A stretch of DNA of 64,000 nucleotides from CAMDBL01 sp964498125 (GCA_964498125.1 CAZCGE010000143.1:7120-71119); one strand, 5' to 3'. Shown: positions 8,552 through 17,133, numbered from the stretch's first letter. Notes: generated by a model from the sequence alone, not told the origin. Program-made: numbers and translations.

Positions 8552-9084
8552 GACGACATTCCATCACCTCTTCCACAACCCCTCGGTCCGACCTCCGTCG
8601 AGTGGTGACCCCGGCTCCGGCCGAGCCAGTAACGTGCTCTAGTCACACGACCGTGATCCGAACGCATACCTCACTCGCCAAATCCGCGCCCCCTTGCCGG
8701 CCTTACGCGATGTGAACTCGCGTTTGCCGCCGCGCTCGGGTTCCCGCTTCTTAAAATCCCGCATCACCTTCGTTGCCTTGATCGCCTCCAGCTCGTCCTT
8801 GATGAGGAAGCTGTCGCCCCTCTCCAGCTTGAGGTGCCCCCTCCTTTCGACGCTTCGTCGGCAGTTTGCTTTCGCTCACCTCTCTCGACCGTGCCTGCCG
8901 GGATCACTGTCCCGACGTTTCCGCGACGCTCACGACCCTGGCTTTTGACCACAGCCGCTCGCGGTGGCTTGGGATCAGCGACCTGATCGCCGAACCCGGA
9001 GGGCCCACCTCCATCTCCAATACAGGCCCCGTTCATTTACCGTTCATCTTGCGGGCTGGTCCACGATCCCCATCCAGCCCAGGC
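8552..9084. other. Gene-poor stretch before hsp20
   Basis: Apart from the possible broken minus-strand gene at 8639-8879, I see no supported coding sequence here. The hsp20 promoter begins at its right edge. Confidence 0.5.
8639..8879 (-). pseudogene. Possible frameshifted small gene
   Basis: A GTG start at 8879 opens a basic N-terminus (VSESKLPTKRRKEG). In the neighbouring frame, after the G-rich run at about 8836-8846, a sensible sequence continues (RGHLKLERGDSFLIKDELE, then KVMRDFKKREPERGGKREF, RIWRVRYAFGS) to a TAG at 8639-8641. Joining the two parts needs a one-base shift. The codon pattern of the second part looks genuine. No family was recognised. Confidence 0.3.
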
Positions 9085-9112
9085 CTTGAAACCCTGGCCG
9101 GAGTTCCTAAAT
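9085..9112 (+). promoter_or_regulatory. Predicted sigma-32 (heat-shock) promoter of hsp20
   Basis: CTTG (9085-9088) and CCTAAAT (9106-9112) are separated by exactly 17 bases. The alphaproteobacterial RpoH consensus I recall is CTTG, 17-18 bases, CYTATNT, so six of seven positions fit in the second box. The next gene is a small heat-shock protein about 100 bases downstream, with a thermometer-like leader between. Confidence 0.55.
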
Positions 9113-9118
9113 GCCCTT

Positions 9119-9208
9119 TCGCATGTGCCCATCCGGGGCACGCAAATCGCAATCGGTCTGGCCCCGTGGGCAGACCATCCACATGTCGCTTCCTAGGAGG
9201 ACACCGTG
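9119..9208 (+). ncRNA. ROSE-type RNA thermometer leader
   Basis: The leader folds into hairpins, including GGTCTG/CAGACC arms (9158-9177), and ends in a stem that hides the ribosome site. In that stem 9185-9192 pairs with 9196-9202 around the loop 9193-9195, with G9188 unpaired. The masking strand contains TCGCT (9186-9190), matching the conserved UYGCU of ROSE elements opposite the Shine-Dalgarno AGGAGG (9195-9200). ROSE leaders melt on heating and release translation of small heat-shock genes in rhizobia. The pairing was done by hand. Confidence 0.65.
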
Positions 9209-9670
9209 ATGCAACACTTTGATTTCACGCCATTCCACCGCTCGACCGTCGGCTTCGACCGGCTGTTCCAGCTGCTCGACGCGGTCGGTACGCCCGACCC
9301 TGAGACGCCGAGCTATCCGCCCTACAATATCGAGCGCCTTGCCGAGAACGCGTATCGCATCTCGATGGCCGTCGCCGGATTCACCAAGGACGACGTCAAG
9401 ATCGAGGTCAAGGAGCAGGCGTTGATGGTGCGCGGCGAGAAGAAGGCCGCATCCGAAAGCGAGGCGCGCCACTACCTGCACCGCGGCATCGCCCAGCGCG
9501 CCTTCGAGCGCCGCTTCCAACTCGCCGACCACGTCGAGGTGAAAGGCGCCGACCTGCGGGACGGCTTGCTGCATATCGAGCTGCAGCGCAACATCCCCGA
9601 GCGCATGAAGCCGCGCCTGATCCCGATCGGCTCGGACAGCGGGCCAAAGCAGATCCCGGTCGCGGCCTGA
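9209..9670 (+). CDS. Small heat-shock protein Hsp20, IbpA-like
   Basis: The 153-aa cytoplasmic holdase chaperone binds unfolding proteins during heat stress. The alpha-crystallin domain spans residues about 35-125: PSYPPYNIERLAENAYRISMAVAGFTKDDVKIEV, then LMVRGEK, the AFERRFQLADHVEVKGADLRDGLLHIEL core. The C-terminus ends in IPI-like anchoring residues (LIPIGSD). The N-terminal FDFTPFHRSTVGFDRLF is the usual rhizobial HspA/IbpA start. A GTG directly before the ATG is a possible alternative start. Spacing from AGGAGG favours the ATG at 9209. Control is likely by sigma-32 and the leader thermometer. Confidence 0.93.
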   Translation: MQHFDFTPFHRSTVGFDRLFQLLDAVGTPDPETPSYPPYNIERLAENAYRISMAVAGFTKDDVKIEVKEQALMVRGEKKAASESEARHYLHRGIAQRAFERRFQLADHVEVKGADLRDGLLHIELQRNIPERMKPRLIPIGSDSGPKQIPVAA

Positions 9671-9683
9671 CGCGCACTCGCCG

Positions 9684-9748
9684 TTGGTCGGAGTCAGACC
9701 CGTCATGGCTAAGCCATGCTACGCATGGATGGGTCTGACCCCGACCAA
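9684..9748. repeat. GGGGTCAGACCC-type palindrome between convergent genes
   Basis: Arms TTGGTCGGAGTCAGACCC (9684-9701) and its near-perfect complement (9731-9748) enclose a second small hairpin (ATGGCT/AGCCAT). The element fills the gap between hsp20 and the OmpA-like gene, whose stop codon starts at 9749. It could serve as a bidirectional terminator, although no T-run follows. Confidence 0.7.
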
Positions 9749-10777
9749 TTACCTATTCGTCAGCTTCAACTCGATGCGGCGGTTGCGGCGTAGGACTTCA
9801 TCGCCGACCCCGGCCTCGAGCGGCTGGAACTCGCCGTAGCCGGCAGCGACCAAGCGCTTGGCCGACACGCCGCGCGAGATCAGATAGCGCACGACCGAGA
9901 TGGCGCGCGCCGTCGACAGCTCCCAATTCGATGGGAACTCGCGGCTGGCTATGGGGCGCGCGTCGGTATGGCCGTCGACCTGCAGAGCCCAGTCGATCTC
10001 GCCGGGGATCTGTCGCTCCAATTCGACGATAGCGGCGGCGAGCTGGTCCATGGCCGCCAAGCCTTCCGGCGTCATCTGCGCTTGGCCGGAGGGGAACAGC
10101 ACCTCGGACTGGAATATGAAGCGGTCGCCGACCACGCGGATATCGCGGCGATCGCGCAGCAGATCACGCAAGCGGCCAAAGAAATCCGAGCGATAGCGCT
10201 GCAATTCCTGCACCTGCCGGGCCAGCGCCGCATTGAGCCGGCTGCCCAAATCCCTGATCGTCGTCTGCGCGTCCCGATCCTTGCCCTCCGAGGCTTCCAA
10301 GGCATCGTTGAGCGCGGCGATCTGCCGGCGCAAGGCCAGGAGTTGCTGATTGATCAGGTCGACCTTGGCCTGCGCTTCCAGCGATAGCCGCTTGCTTTCG
10401 TCGAGTTCGGACGTCAGCACGACGATGCGTGCCTGCGACGATTTCAGCCTTTCATCGCCGCCAGCGGAGAGGCCAACCAGCCGCGAGTTCTGCTCGCGCA
10501 GCGAGGACAGCGTCGCCTGCATGGCGGCCAACTCGTCCTCAACGGACTTCGACTTGCCCTTCTCCATCGACAAAATGTTGGTCAGCTCGGCGATCTGGCG
10601 CGTCAGCCGGCGCAGGGCGGTGTCCTTACCGCTCGACTCCTCGACGACGAAATACTGCGCCAGCATGAAGATCGACAGCATGAAGGTGACGACCAGCAGC
10701 AGCGACGACAGCACGTCGACATAGCCCGGCCAGAACAGGCCGTAATCGCCGGCCGAACGGACCCGCCCGCGTGCCAT
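9749..10777 (-). CDS. OmpA/MotB-like peptidoglycan-binding membrane protein
   Basis: The 342-aa protein has one N-terminal transmembrane helix (YVDVLSSLLLVVTFMLSIFML, residues about 19-40). A long coiled coil follows (about 50-190), then a C-terminal OmpA domain (about 215-340) with VDGHTDARPI, NWELSTARAISVVRYLISRGV and the RRNRRIELKL end. This is the layout of MotB/TolR-like stators tied to peptidoglycan. It starts 1 base from the stop of the ExbB/MotA-like gene, so the two are co-translated. The protein is a non-flagellar relative: no flagellar genes are nearby. It probably uses proton flow for an envelope task. Confidence 0.85.
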   Translation of the reverse strand: MARGRVRSAGDYGLFWPGYVDVLSSLLLVVTFMLSIFMLAQYFVVEESSGKDTALRRLTRQIAELTNILSMEKGKSKSVEDELAAMQATLSSLREQNSRLVGLSAGGDERLKSSQARIVVLTSELDESKRLSLEAQAKVDLINQQLLALRRQIAALNDALEASEGKDRDAQTTIRDLGSRLNAALARQVQELQRYRSDFFGRLRDLLRDRRDIRVVGDRFIFQSEVLFPSGQAQMTPEGLAAMDQLAAAIVELERQIPGEIDWALQVDGHTDARPIASREFPSNWELSTARAISVVRYLISRGVSAKRLVAAGYGEFQPLEAGVGDEVLRRNRRIELKLTNR

Positions 10778-10778
10778 G

Positions 10779-11825
10779 TCACCCCCTCCGCCCGATGGAG
10801 GTTGAAATGTCCTTGAGCAGCGCGGCGATCTGGCCCGACTGGGCCGCCTGATCGTCGACCCACTCGCGCACCACCTTCTGCTCGGCCCGCATCTGCGCGA
10901 CGAGCTGATTGACGCCGCGCGCCAACTCCTTCACCGACTCTTCCGATCCCCCCGCACCCGCCCCGCTGGCATTGCTCTGCTCGACGCGGTTGGCAAGCTC
11001 CCCCAAGGTGCGCTGCACCTCGTAGAGGGCCGCATAAATCTGGTGATTGATCTGATCGCTGGACCCCACTTGACCGGCTGGCGTCAGCTCGGTGATGCCG
11101 GACAACCACTCCTCCAGGTCGTTGTAGAAGCGGTTCTGCGCCTGGCCCGCCTGCAACTCCAGGAAGCCCAGCACCAGCGAGCCCGAAAGGCCCAGCAGCG
11201 AGGCCGAGAATGCCGTGCCCATGCCCTTCAGCGGTGCGGCAAGCCCCGCCTTCAGCTCCTCGAAGACCATGGCGCTTTCCGCCGCCTTGGTATCCAACGC
11301 GGCGATGGTGCGGCCGACCGAGGAAATGGTTTCCAACAAGCCCCAGAACGTGCCTAGCAGCCCCAGGAACACCAGCAGGCCGACCATGTAGCGGCCAACA
11401 TCGCGGGCTTCATCGAGGCGTGAGCCGATGGAATCCATCAGCGAACGCATGGAGCCGGTCGAGAGCGAGATGGTCCCCGTCCGGTCGCGCAGCATGGTCG
11501 CCATCGGCGCCAGCAGCACCGGCCGGTGCTCGATGGCAAGCCCAGGGTCGGCGATGCGAAACGCATTGATCCAGCGGATCTCGGGATAGATGCGCAGAAC
11601 CTGGCGGAAGGCGTAGAGCACGCCAACCACGAAGACGAACAGGATCAAGCCATTGAGGAACGGGTTGGCATCGAACGCTGATTTCAGTGTCGGGTAGGCG
11701 ATCGCGGCAATGAAGCCAACGATGGCCAGGAATACCACCATGTTCAAGAGGAAGCCGGCCGGCGACTTCAACTTACGGGTGACCAGCGGCGCCGAAGACA
11801 GATCGGGCAGTCGCTTCTTGGCCAT
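10779..11825 (-). CDS. MotA/TolQ/ExbB-like proton-channel protein
   Basis: The 348-aa inner-membrane protein has hydrophobic segments at residues about 26-46, 56-74, 145-165 and 195-215. The last two form the ExbB/TolQ channel pattern (YMVGLLVFLGLLGTFWGLLETISSVG and GMGTAFSASLLGLSGSLVLGFLELQ). A long cytoplasmic region follows, ending in predicted coiled coil (about 265-340). An ATG two codons upstream exists, but the GGAGG site spaces better to the ATG at 11825. It is partnered with the OmpA/MotB-like gene directly downstream. Confidence 0.85.
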   Translation of the reverse strand: MAKKRLPDLSSAPLVTRKLKSPAGFLLNMVVFLAIVGFIAAIAYPTLKSAFDANPFLNGLILFVFVVGVLYAFRQVLRIYPEIRWINAFRIADPGLAIEHRPVLLAPMATMLRDRTGTISLSTGSMRSLMDSIGSRLDEARDVGRYMVGLLVFLGLLGTFWGLLETISSVGRTIAALDTKAAESAMVFEELKAGLAAPLKGMGTAFSASLLGLSGSLVLGFLELQAGQAQNRFYNDLEEWLSGITELTPAGQVGSSDQINHQIYAALYEVQRTLGELANRVEQSNASGAGAGGSEESVKELARGVNQLVAQMRAEQKVVREWVDDQAAQSGQIAALLKDISTSIGRRG

Positions 11826-11975
11826 ACTCATTGCCTCCGCAAGAACGCCTCGACGGCTGATGGCCGAGCTTAGTCAATCCCCTTGGCACGCGAAACGGGC
11901 AACATGATGCCCGCGCGACCAGCCTGGATTTACCATCAATTGCCGCCCGCGCTGCGGCAATACACTGCAACAGGT

Positions 11976-12785
11976 TCATGCGGCCTTGCCTTTGAGCAGC
12001 GGCAGCAGCGCCTTGTGGATGGCCTGGTTCGCCGCCAGCACGCCTCCCTTGGCCAGCATGGCCGCGTCACCGTCCAGGTCGCTGACGATGCCGCCGGCCT
12101 CGCGCACGATGACGATACCCGCCGCCATGTCCCAGGCGCCCAGGTTGCGTTCCCAGTAGGCATCGAAGCGGCCGGCGGCGATCCAGGCCAGGTCGAGGGC
12201 CGCCGAGCCCGTGCGGCGAATGCCCGCGACTTCGCTCATCACCGTGCCTATCTCTTGGAGAAAGGCCGGATGGCCGGTCCGGCCGCGGTGCGGAATGCCG
12301 GTGGCCACCACCGCATCCGCCAGGCTTTTCCGCGCCGCCACCCTCAGCCGACGGTCGTTCAGCCGCCGGTCGTTGACGAAGGCGCCCTTGCCTTTCTCGG
12401 CGGAATAGATCTCGTCGCTGATCGGGTTGTAGATGATGCCGGCGATCAGATCGCCATCGCGCTCGAGCCCAATGGAGATGCAGAAGACCGGTATGCCATG
12501 CAGGAAATTGGTGGTGCCATCGAGCGGATCGACGATCCAGCGGTGCGTCTTGTCTGGGCCTGGCACGGCGCCACGCTCCTCCATCAAGAACCCGTAGCCT
12601 GGGCGCACACGGGACAGCTCGGTGAAGATGATCTCCTCGGCTCGGTGGTCGGCGGCGGTGACGAAGTTAGCCGGCCCCTTGATCGACACCTGCAACTGCT
12701 CGACCTCGCCGAAATCGCGCACCAGGCTGCGCCCGGCCTTGCGGGCGGCATCGGTCATGACCTTGATCAGCGGTGAGGCCGGCAT
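11976..12785 (-). CDS. suhB: Inositol-1-monophosphatase family protein (SuhB-like)
   Basis: The 269-aa protein is an Mg-dependent phosphatase of the IMPase fold. Diagnostic motifs are the metal-binding WIVDPLDGTTNFLHGIPVF (residues about 84-102), the N-terminal FVTAADHRAEEII with a following MEERG, and the C-terminal GAWDMAAGIVIVREAGG. The family hydrolyses inositol phosphates, and E. coli SuhB also works in rRNA transcription. It reads in the same direction as the ExbB/OmpA-like pair, separated by 150 bases. Similar grouping is common in Alphaproteobacteria. Confidence 0.93.
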   Translation of the reverse strand: MPASPLIKVMTDAARKAGRSLVRDFGEVEQLQVSIKGPANFVTAADHRAEEIIFTELSRVRPGYGFLMEERGAVPGPDKTHRWIVDPLDGTTNFLHGIPVFCISIGLERDGDLIAGIIYNPISDEIYSAEKGKGAFVNDRRLNDRRLRVAARKSLADAVVATGIPHRGRTGHPAFLQEIGTVMSEVAGIRRTGSAALDLAWIAAGRFDAYWERNLGAWDMAAGIVIVREAGGIVSDLDGDAAMLAKGGVLAANQAIHKALLPLLKGKAA

Positions 12786-12927
12786 CGGCGCGCGTCCTGT
12801 GTCATCGCGGGTTTAGGGCAGCAGGCCACCGGCGATATGCACCCCGACTAGCGACTTGGGCCAGCAAAGACAAGCGCTTGTGTGAATTTCCCGGAGTGCC
12901 AGAGGCGTTCGACACCTCTTGGCCCGC

Positions 12928-14256
12928 TCAGCGCTCGCGGAAGGCGCGCTCGAAGTTGTCGGTCATGGGCTTGATCAGGTAGCTCAGCACCGTACGCTGG
13001 TCGGTCTCCATGTAGACCTCCGCTTGCATGCCCGGGATCAGCTTCTTGCCGTCGCCGATGTTGGCGATCTCGGAGGCATTGACCTCGATCGTCACCTGGA
13101 AGTAGGGAACGTTGGTGCCCTTGTCGACGATGTGGGCCGCCGACCGCTTTGAAACCTTGCCGTTCAGCACCGGCGTCGTGCGCTGATTGAAGGCGGGAAA
13201 GCGCACGGTGGCGGGCTGGCCGATGACAATCTGATCGATATCGTTGGGTGACACACGCGCCTCGACGATCAGGCGATCCTCCTCGGGGATGATCTCCATG
13301 ATGGGGCTGGCGGGTGACACGACGCCGCCGACCGTGTGAATGGCCAGATTGTGCACGAAGCCGGAACGGGGAGCACGGATCTCGATCCGCTTCAGCTTGT
13401 CCTCGATGGCAACCTTCTGCTCCTCCATCTCGGCAATCTTGCCCTGGGCCTCGCGCTGCTCGTTGGACACCTGCTGCAGGGTCTCCTTCTGCAACTGCTG
13501 GATCTTGCCCTCGTTCTCGCTCATGGCGCCCTTGACGCGGGCGATATCACCGCGCAGGCGGCCGATTTCACCGTCGAGCCGCGCCGCCTCGCGTTCGAGC
13601 GCCAGCATTCGCGTCATCGTGTAGAGACCCTGCTCGAGCAACGGCCGGACACTTTCCATCTCACGCCGGATCAGCGTCGATTGCCGAATCCTGGCCTCGT
13701 GCTCGGAGGTAAATCCCGTGACCTGCTCGTTCAGCTGGGCACGCTGCTGCAACAGCAGCGACGCCTCGCCGCTCTGACGCCCACGACGTGCATTGAACAA
13801 GGCGACCTGAGAGGACAGGAAAGTGGCGACACGGGGATCGGTCTCTGCCTCTTTGGCCACGTCGGGTGGCACGGCGATACTCGGCGCGGCCCTGACCTCG
13901 GCATCCAGGCGCGCGCGCTGAATGTACAGTTCCACCAGGCGGCCCTGAATAACGCCGAGATTGGACTTGGCCGAAGTTTCATCCAGCCGCAGCAACACAT
14001 CATGCTCACGCACGCGGTCACCGTTCTTGACCAGCAGCTCGGAGACGATGCCGCCGTCGAGATGCTGCACTGTCTTGATGTTGGATTCGACCGTGACGAT
14101 GCCGGCGCCGATGATGGCGCCGGTGATGCCGGCAAACCCGGACCACGCCGCCAACCCGCCCAGCGTCGCGAAAATGACGATAAAGCCGAGCCGGATCCAA
14201 GGCTCCGCCTTCGGGTACACGATTGAAGCCTTGGTCGCTGTGCCGTTGGCGCTCAT
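12928..14256 (-). CDS. Type I secretion periplasmic adaptor (HlyD family)
   Basis: The 442-aa membrane-fusion protein has a short cytosolic N-terminus and one transmembrane helix (residues about 20-42). A lipoyl/biotinyl half-motif follows (TVQHLDGGIVSELLVKNGDRVREHDVLLRLDE). Then come a long alpha-helical hairpin (about 100-290) and the C-terminal beta-barrel (RAPRSGFVHNLAIHTVGGVV, EIIPEEDRLIVEARV, GMQAEVYMETDQRTVLSYLIKP). It bridges the ABC exporter immediately upstream to an outer-membrane TolC-type channel, which is not in the window. The family is PrtE/PrsE-like. Confidence 0.93.
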   Translation of the reverse strand: MSANGTATKASIVYPKAEPWIRLGFIVIFATLGGLAAWSGFAGITGAIIGAGIVTVESNIKTVQHLDGGIVSELLVKNGDRVREHDVLLRLDETSAKSNLGVIQGRLVELYIQRARLDAEVRAAPSIAVPPDVAKEAETDPRVATFLSSQVALFNARRGRQSGEASLLLQQRAQLNEQVTGFTSEHEARIRQSTLIRREMESVRPLLEQGLYTMTRMLALEREAARLDGEIGRLRGDIARVKGAMSENEGKIQQLQKETLQQVSNEQREAQGKIAEMEEQKVAIEDKLKRIEIRAPRSGFVHNLAIHTVGGVVSPASPIMEIIPEEDRLIVEARVSPNDIDQIVIGQPATVRFPAFNQRTTPVLNGKVSKRSAAHIVDKGTNVPYFQVTIEVNASEIANIGDGKKLIPGMQAEVYMETDQRTVLSYLIKPMTDNFERAFRER

Positions 14257-14270
14257 CGCGGTTACTCCGA

Positions 14271-16220
14271 TCAGGACTTGGCGCTTGGGTGGGGCAACGG
14301 CTGGGCAAGCCCGGCAGCGGCGCGGCGCGGCTCTTGCGCAGCGTGCCCAACCGCGCCGGACTGTTGAACCGGCGGTCGCGGCGGCAGCGGCGGCGGGCTG
14401 GTTCCGGCGGGCGTGCCTTGGGATAACGGCGGCGGCACCACTTGCATGGCCGGACGCGGCATGGGCACGCCCTGCGGCATGTGCATCGGCATACCCTGTT
14501 GCGGCATTCCGGCCGGCGGCCCAGCCGGCCCCTGCGGCGCGCCGGGAGGTGCGTTCAGTTTGCGGATCACCTCGTCGCGCGGGCCGAACGCACGCACCTG
14601 ACCCGCTTCCAGCACCAGCAACAGATCGGCCCTGCCGATCGCCGACGAGCGATGCGAGACGATAATGACCGTGCGGTTCTGCTGCTTGAGTTCGCCGATC
14701 GCCTCGATCAGCGCCGCATCGCCGTCGCTGTCGAGATTGGAGTTGGGCTCGTCGAACACCAGCAGCACCGGATTGCCGAAGAGGGCGCGCGCCAGGGCGA
14801 TGCGCTGCTGCTGGCCGGCCGACAGATGGCTACCGAAGGAGCCGAGTTCGGTATCGTAGCCGTGCGGCAGGTCGAGAATAAGGGTGTGCGCGCGTGCCAG
14901 CTTGGCCGCGGCGATAATATCGGCGTCGTTGGCGTCGGGCAGGAAGCGGGAGATGTTTTCACACACCGTGCCGGCGAACAATTCGACATCCTGCGGCACA
15001 TAGCCGATGTGGCGGCCGAGTTTCTGCTGGTCGAACTGGTCGAGTCGCGCGCCATCCAGGCGGATCTCGCCGCCGGCGATCGGCCAGACGCCGACCAGCG
15101 CGCGCGCCAGCGTCGACTTGCCCGAGGCGCTGGGACCAGCAATGGCCAGCACCTGGCCCGGACCGACCGAGAAGCTGACGTTGTTGACGGTGACGCGCTG
15201 CGTGCCCGGCGGCGCCAGGCGCACGCCACGCACGTCGATTTGTCCCTTCGGAGCCGGCAACTCGATGCGATTGGCCAGCGGCGGCAGCGCGTTGAGCAAT
15301 TGGACGAGGCTGTGATAGGCCTGCCGGGCGCGAACAAATCCGCGCCACTGACCGATGGCCTGCTCGACCGGCGCCAGGGCGCGGCCCATCAGGATCGAGC
15401 TGGCGATGATGGCGCCGGCGCTGACGTCGCCAAAGATGGACAGCGCCGCGCCGATGCCCAGGATCGCCGACTGCAACAGCATGCGCAGCGTCTTCGAGAT
15501 CGCCGTCAGGCCGGAAATGATGTCGCTCGACCCGCTGTTGACGAGCAACGATTCCCGGTTCGACACCAGCCAGCGCTCGCGATAGCTGCCGAGCATCCCC
15601 ATCGCCGCCAGAACCTCGGCGTTGTTGTGCCCGGCCTCGGCCAGTTCGCTCGACCGGCGCGAGGCCGCAGTCGACGCGGCGACCGCTTTCTGAGTTGCCC
15701 ACTCGGTACCGAGCGCAATGCAGAACAGCACAATTGCGCCGGCCAGCGCCACGGCGCCGAGCAGCCAGTGGAACATGAACAGAATGCCGAGATAGATCGG
15801 CGCCCACGGCATGTCGAAAAAGGTGCTGGGTCCCGGGCTTGCCAGGAACTGGCGCATGGCATCGAAATCGCGCAGTGGCGAGGCCGCCGGCCGCCCCTTG
15901 ATCAGGCCGAGCCGGGCGGACGCATCGAATACCCGCGCGCTGGCCGATTCATCGAAGGCGAGGCTGACGCGCGTCAGGATGCGCGAGCGCACCAACTCCA
16001 GGAACCCGCTCAACGAGTACAGCACGACGATCAGAAAGGACAACGCCAGCAGCGTCGGGATGCTGCGGCTGGTCAGCACGCGATCATAAACCTGCAGCAT
16101 GTAGAGCGGGCCGCTCAGCATCAGCACGTTCAGCACGAAACTGAAGAACGCCGTGGCCATGAAGGCTCGCCGGCTGACGTACAGCGCCGCCCAGACATCG
16201 TCACGTTGGACTTGCTGCAT
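14271..16220 (-). CDS. Type I secretion ABC transporter (PrtD/AprD-like)
   Basis: The 649-aa inner-membrane exporter has an N-terminal transmembrane domain (about 1-310, LYVSRRAFMATAFFSFVLNV onward, ending with GRALAPVEQAIGQWRGF). The ATPase follows, with Walker A GPSASGKST, signature LSAGQQQRIALARALFG and Walker B LLVFDEPNSNLDSDG. There is no C39 peptidase domain, so substrates would carry C-terminal secretion signals. The last 90 or so residues are an unusual Pro/Gly/Met/Gln-rich tail (MPQQGMPMHMPQG and similar). I start it at the ATG at 16220 rather than farther upstream. Its partner HlyD lies 14 bases downstream. Confidence 0.93.
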   Translation of the reverse strand: MQQVQRDDVWAALYVSRRAFMATAFFSFVLNVLMLSGPLYMLQVYDRVLTSRSIPTLLALSFLIVVLYSLSGFLELVRSRILTRVSLAFDESASARVFDASARLGLIKGRPAASPLRDFDAMRQFLASPGPSTFFDMPWAPIYLGILFMFHWLLGAVALAGAIVLFCIALGTEWATQKAVAASTAASRRSSELAEAGHNNAEVLAAMGMLGSYRERWLVSNRESLLVNSGSSDIISGLTAISKTLRMLLQSAILGIGAALSIFGDVSAGAIIASSILMGRALAPVEQAIGQWRGFVRARQAYHSLVQLLNALPPLANRIELPAPKGQIDVRGVRLAPPGTQRVTVNNVSFSVGPGQVLAIAGPSASGKSTLARALVGVWPIAGGEIRLDGARLDQFDQQKLGRHIGYVPQDVELFAGTVCENISRFLPDANDADIIAAAKLARAHTLILDLPHGYDTELGSFGSHLSAGQQQRIALARALFGNPVLLVFDEPNSNLDSDGDAALIEAIGELKQQNRTVIIVSHRSSAIGRADLLLVLEAGQVRAFGPRDEVIRKLNAPPGAPQGPAGPPAGMPQQGMPMHMPQGVPMPRPAMQVVPPPLSQGTPAGTSPPPLPPRPPVQQSGAVGHAAQEPRRAAAGLAQPLPHPSAKS

Positions 16221-16515
16221 TGTCGTCCCTCGATAGCGCGCGCCTGGGTTCGCCAAGCAGCATGTCGCCATTCAATTTCGCGGCCTGAGTGACAACACTC
16301 ACCCTGAATTCAGCCGTCAGCCCCGTCTCGTGCGTTGCGGCGAATCACGTGGCTGGCTGCCCCCGACCTTCATGCGAGAACGCTAACAAAACTTCAACCG
16401 ACGACAAGCAATGCCTTGTTAACTGTCAAAATTTGCACCACAGCGCAGGCATGATGATGCGCTCTTGCCTCGCCTTGCGATCACCGCGCCACAGGACTGT
16501 GGCCAAATTGCCGCA

Positions 16516-17133
16516 TCATGGCTTGGTGGCGGGGGAGAGCAGCTTGATGACCGGCGTACCGTCCTGGCCGCGCACCTTGATCTTGACCGCGTGACCGAGC
16601 CACTCCTTTTCGCGCAACCGCCTGATCTGGCCGGCGACGATGCTGCGCTCGCCAATCCCCTCCACAATCCACAGATTGGGGCCGCTGCGCCATTCGCCCG
16701 GCTGCAGACGCACCGCGACCTCGCTGTCAGCCGTCAATCGCCGGTCGACGTCGTCGGAGACGCTCGCCCACAGCACGACCGCAACCGGCTTGATCTCGCC
16801 GTTCTCCTTCGATCGGGCCTGCGCCAATGAGAACTGGCCGGTGACCAGAGCGGGGATAACCAGCCACTTGAGATCGGACAGCGCATATTGGCTGTAACCA
16901 GGCACCTGCATCATGACGGCGACGATGCCCCCGAACGCCGATGCAAAGCGCTGCGATGCCTCGGAGCGCTGGCGAGCCTCCTCGAGACTGGCGACCTGCG
17001 CTGTCGAGCCACTTGCGAGCGAACGCGGATTGGGCTCTGCTCCGACTGAGGGGCTTGGCACGACCGATGCGCTCCTGTCGTCAAACTCATGTCTGTTTAT
17101 TATGGTGAAACCCATTGGAACCACAGCGCACAT
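16516..17133 (-). CDS. HlyC-like toxin-activating acyltransferase homologue, catalytic His apparently replaced
   Basis: The protein of about 205 aa has a disordered N-terminus, then QRFASAFGGIVAVMMQVPGYSQYALSDL, LVIPALVTGQFSLAQ, VAVVLWASVSDDVDRRL, LQPGEWRSGPNLWIVEGIG and IRRLREKEWLGHAVKIKV. These follow the order of HlyC segments. HlyC acylates lysines of RTX toxins using acyl-ACP. By eye, HlyC His23 aligns with Tyr80 here, while Asp92 aligns with Asp136. It lies upstream of the type I exporter on the same strand, which supports the family call. The start is uncertain: ATG at 17133 or 17115. It may be inactive or use altered chemistry. Confidence 0.65.
   Translation of the reverse strand: MCAVVPMGFTIINRHEFDDRSASVVPSPSVGAEPNPRSLASGSTAQVASLEEARQRSEASQRFASAFGGIVAVMMQVPGYSQYALSDLKWLVIPALVTGQFSLAQARSKENGEIKPVAVVLWASVSDDVDRRLTADSEVAVRLQPGEWRSGPNLWIVEGIGERSIVAGQIRRLREKEWLGHAVKIKVRGQDGTPVIKLLSPATKP

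Noticed and set aside
9749..11825. Zorya anti-phage system (ZorA/ZorB-like pair)
   Set aside because: The MotA/MotB-like pair fits ZorA/ZorB superficially, but no ZorC/D or ZorE gene is adjacent and the flanking genes are housekeeping.
14442..16292. 616-aa plus-strand frame over the type I ABC exporter
   Set aside because: It is antisense to a gene with Walker A, signature and Walker B motifs. The composition is Arg/His/Gln-rich with no domains.
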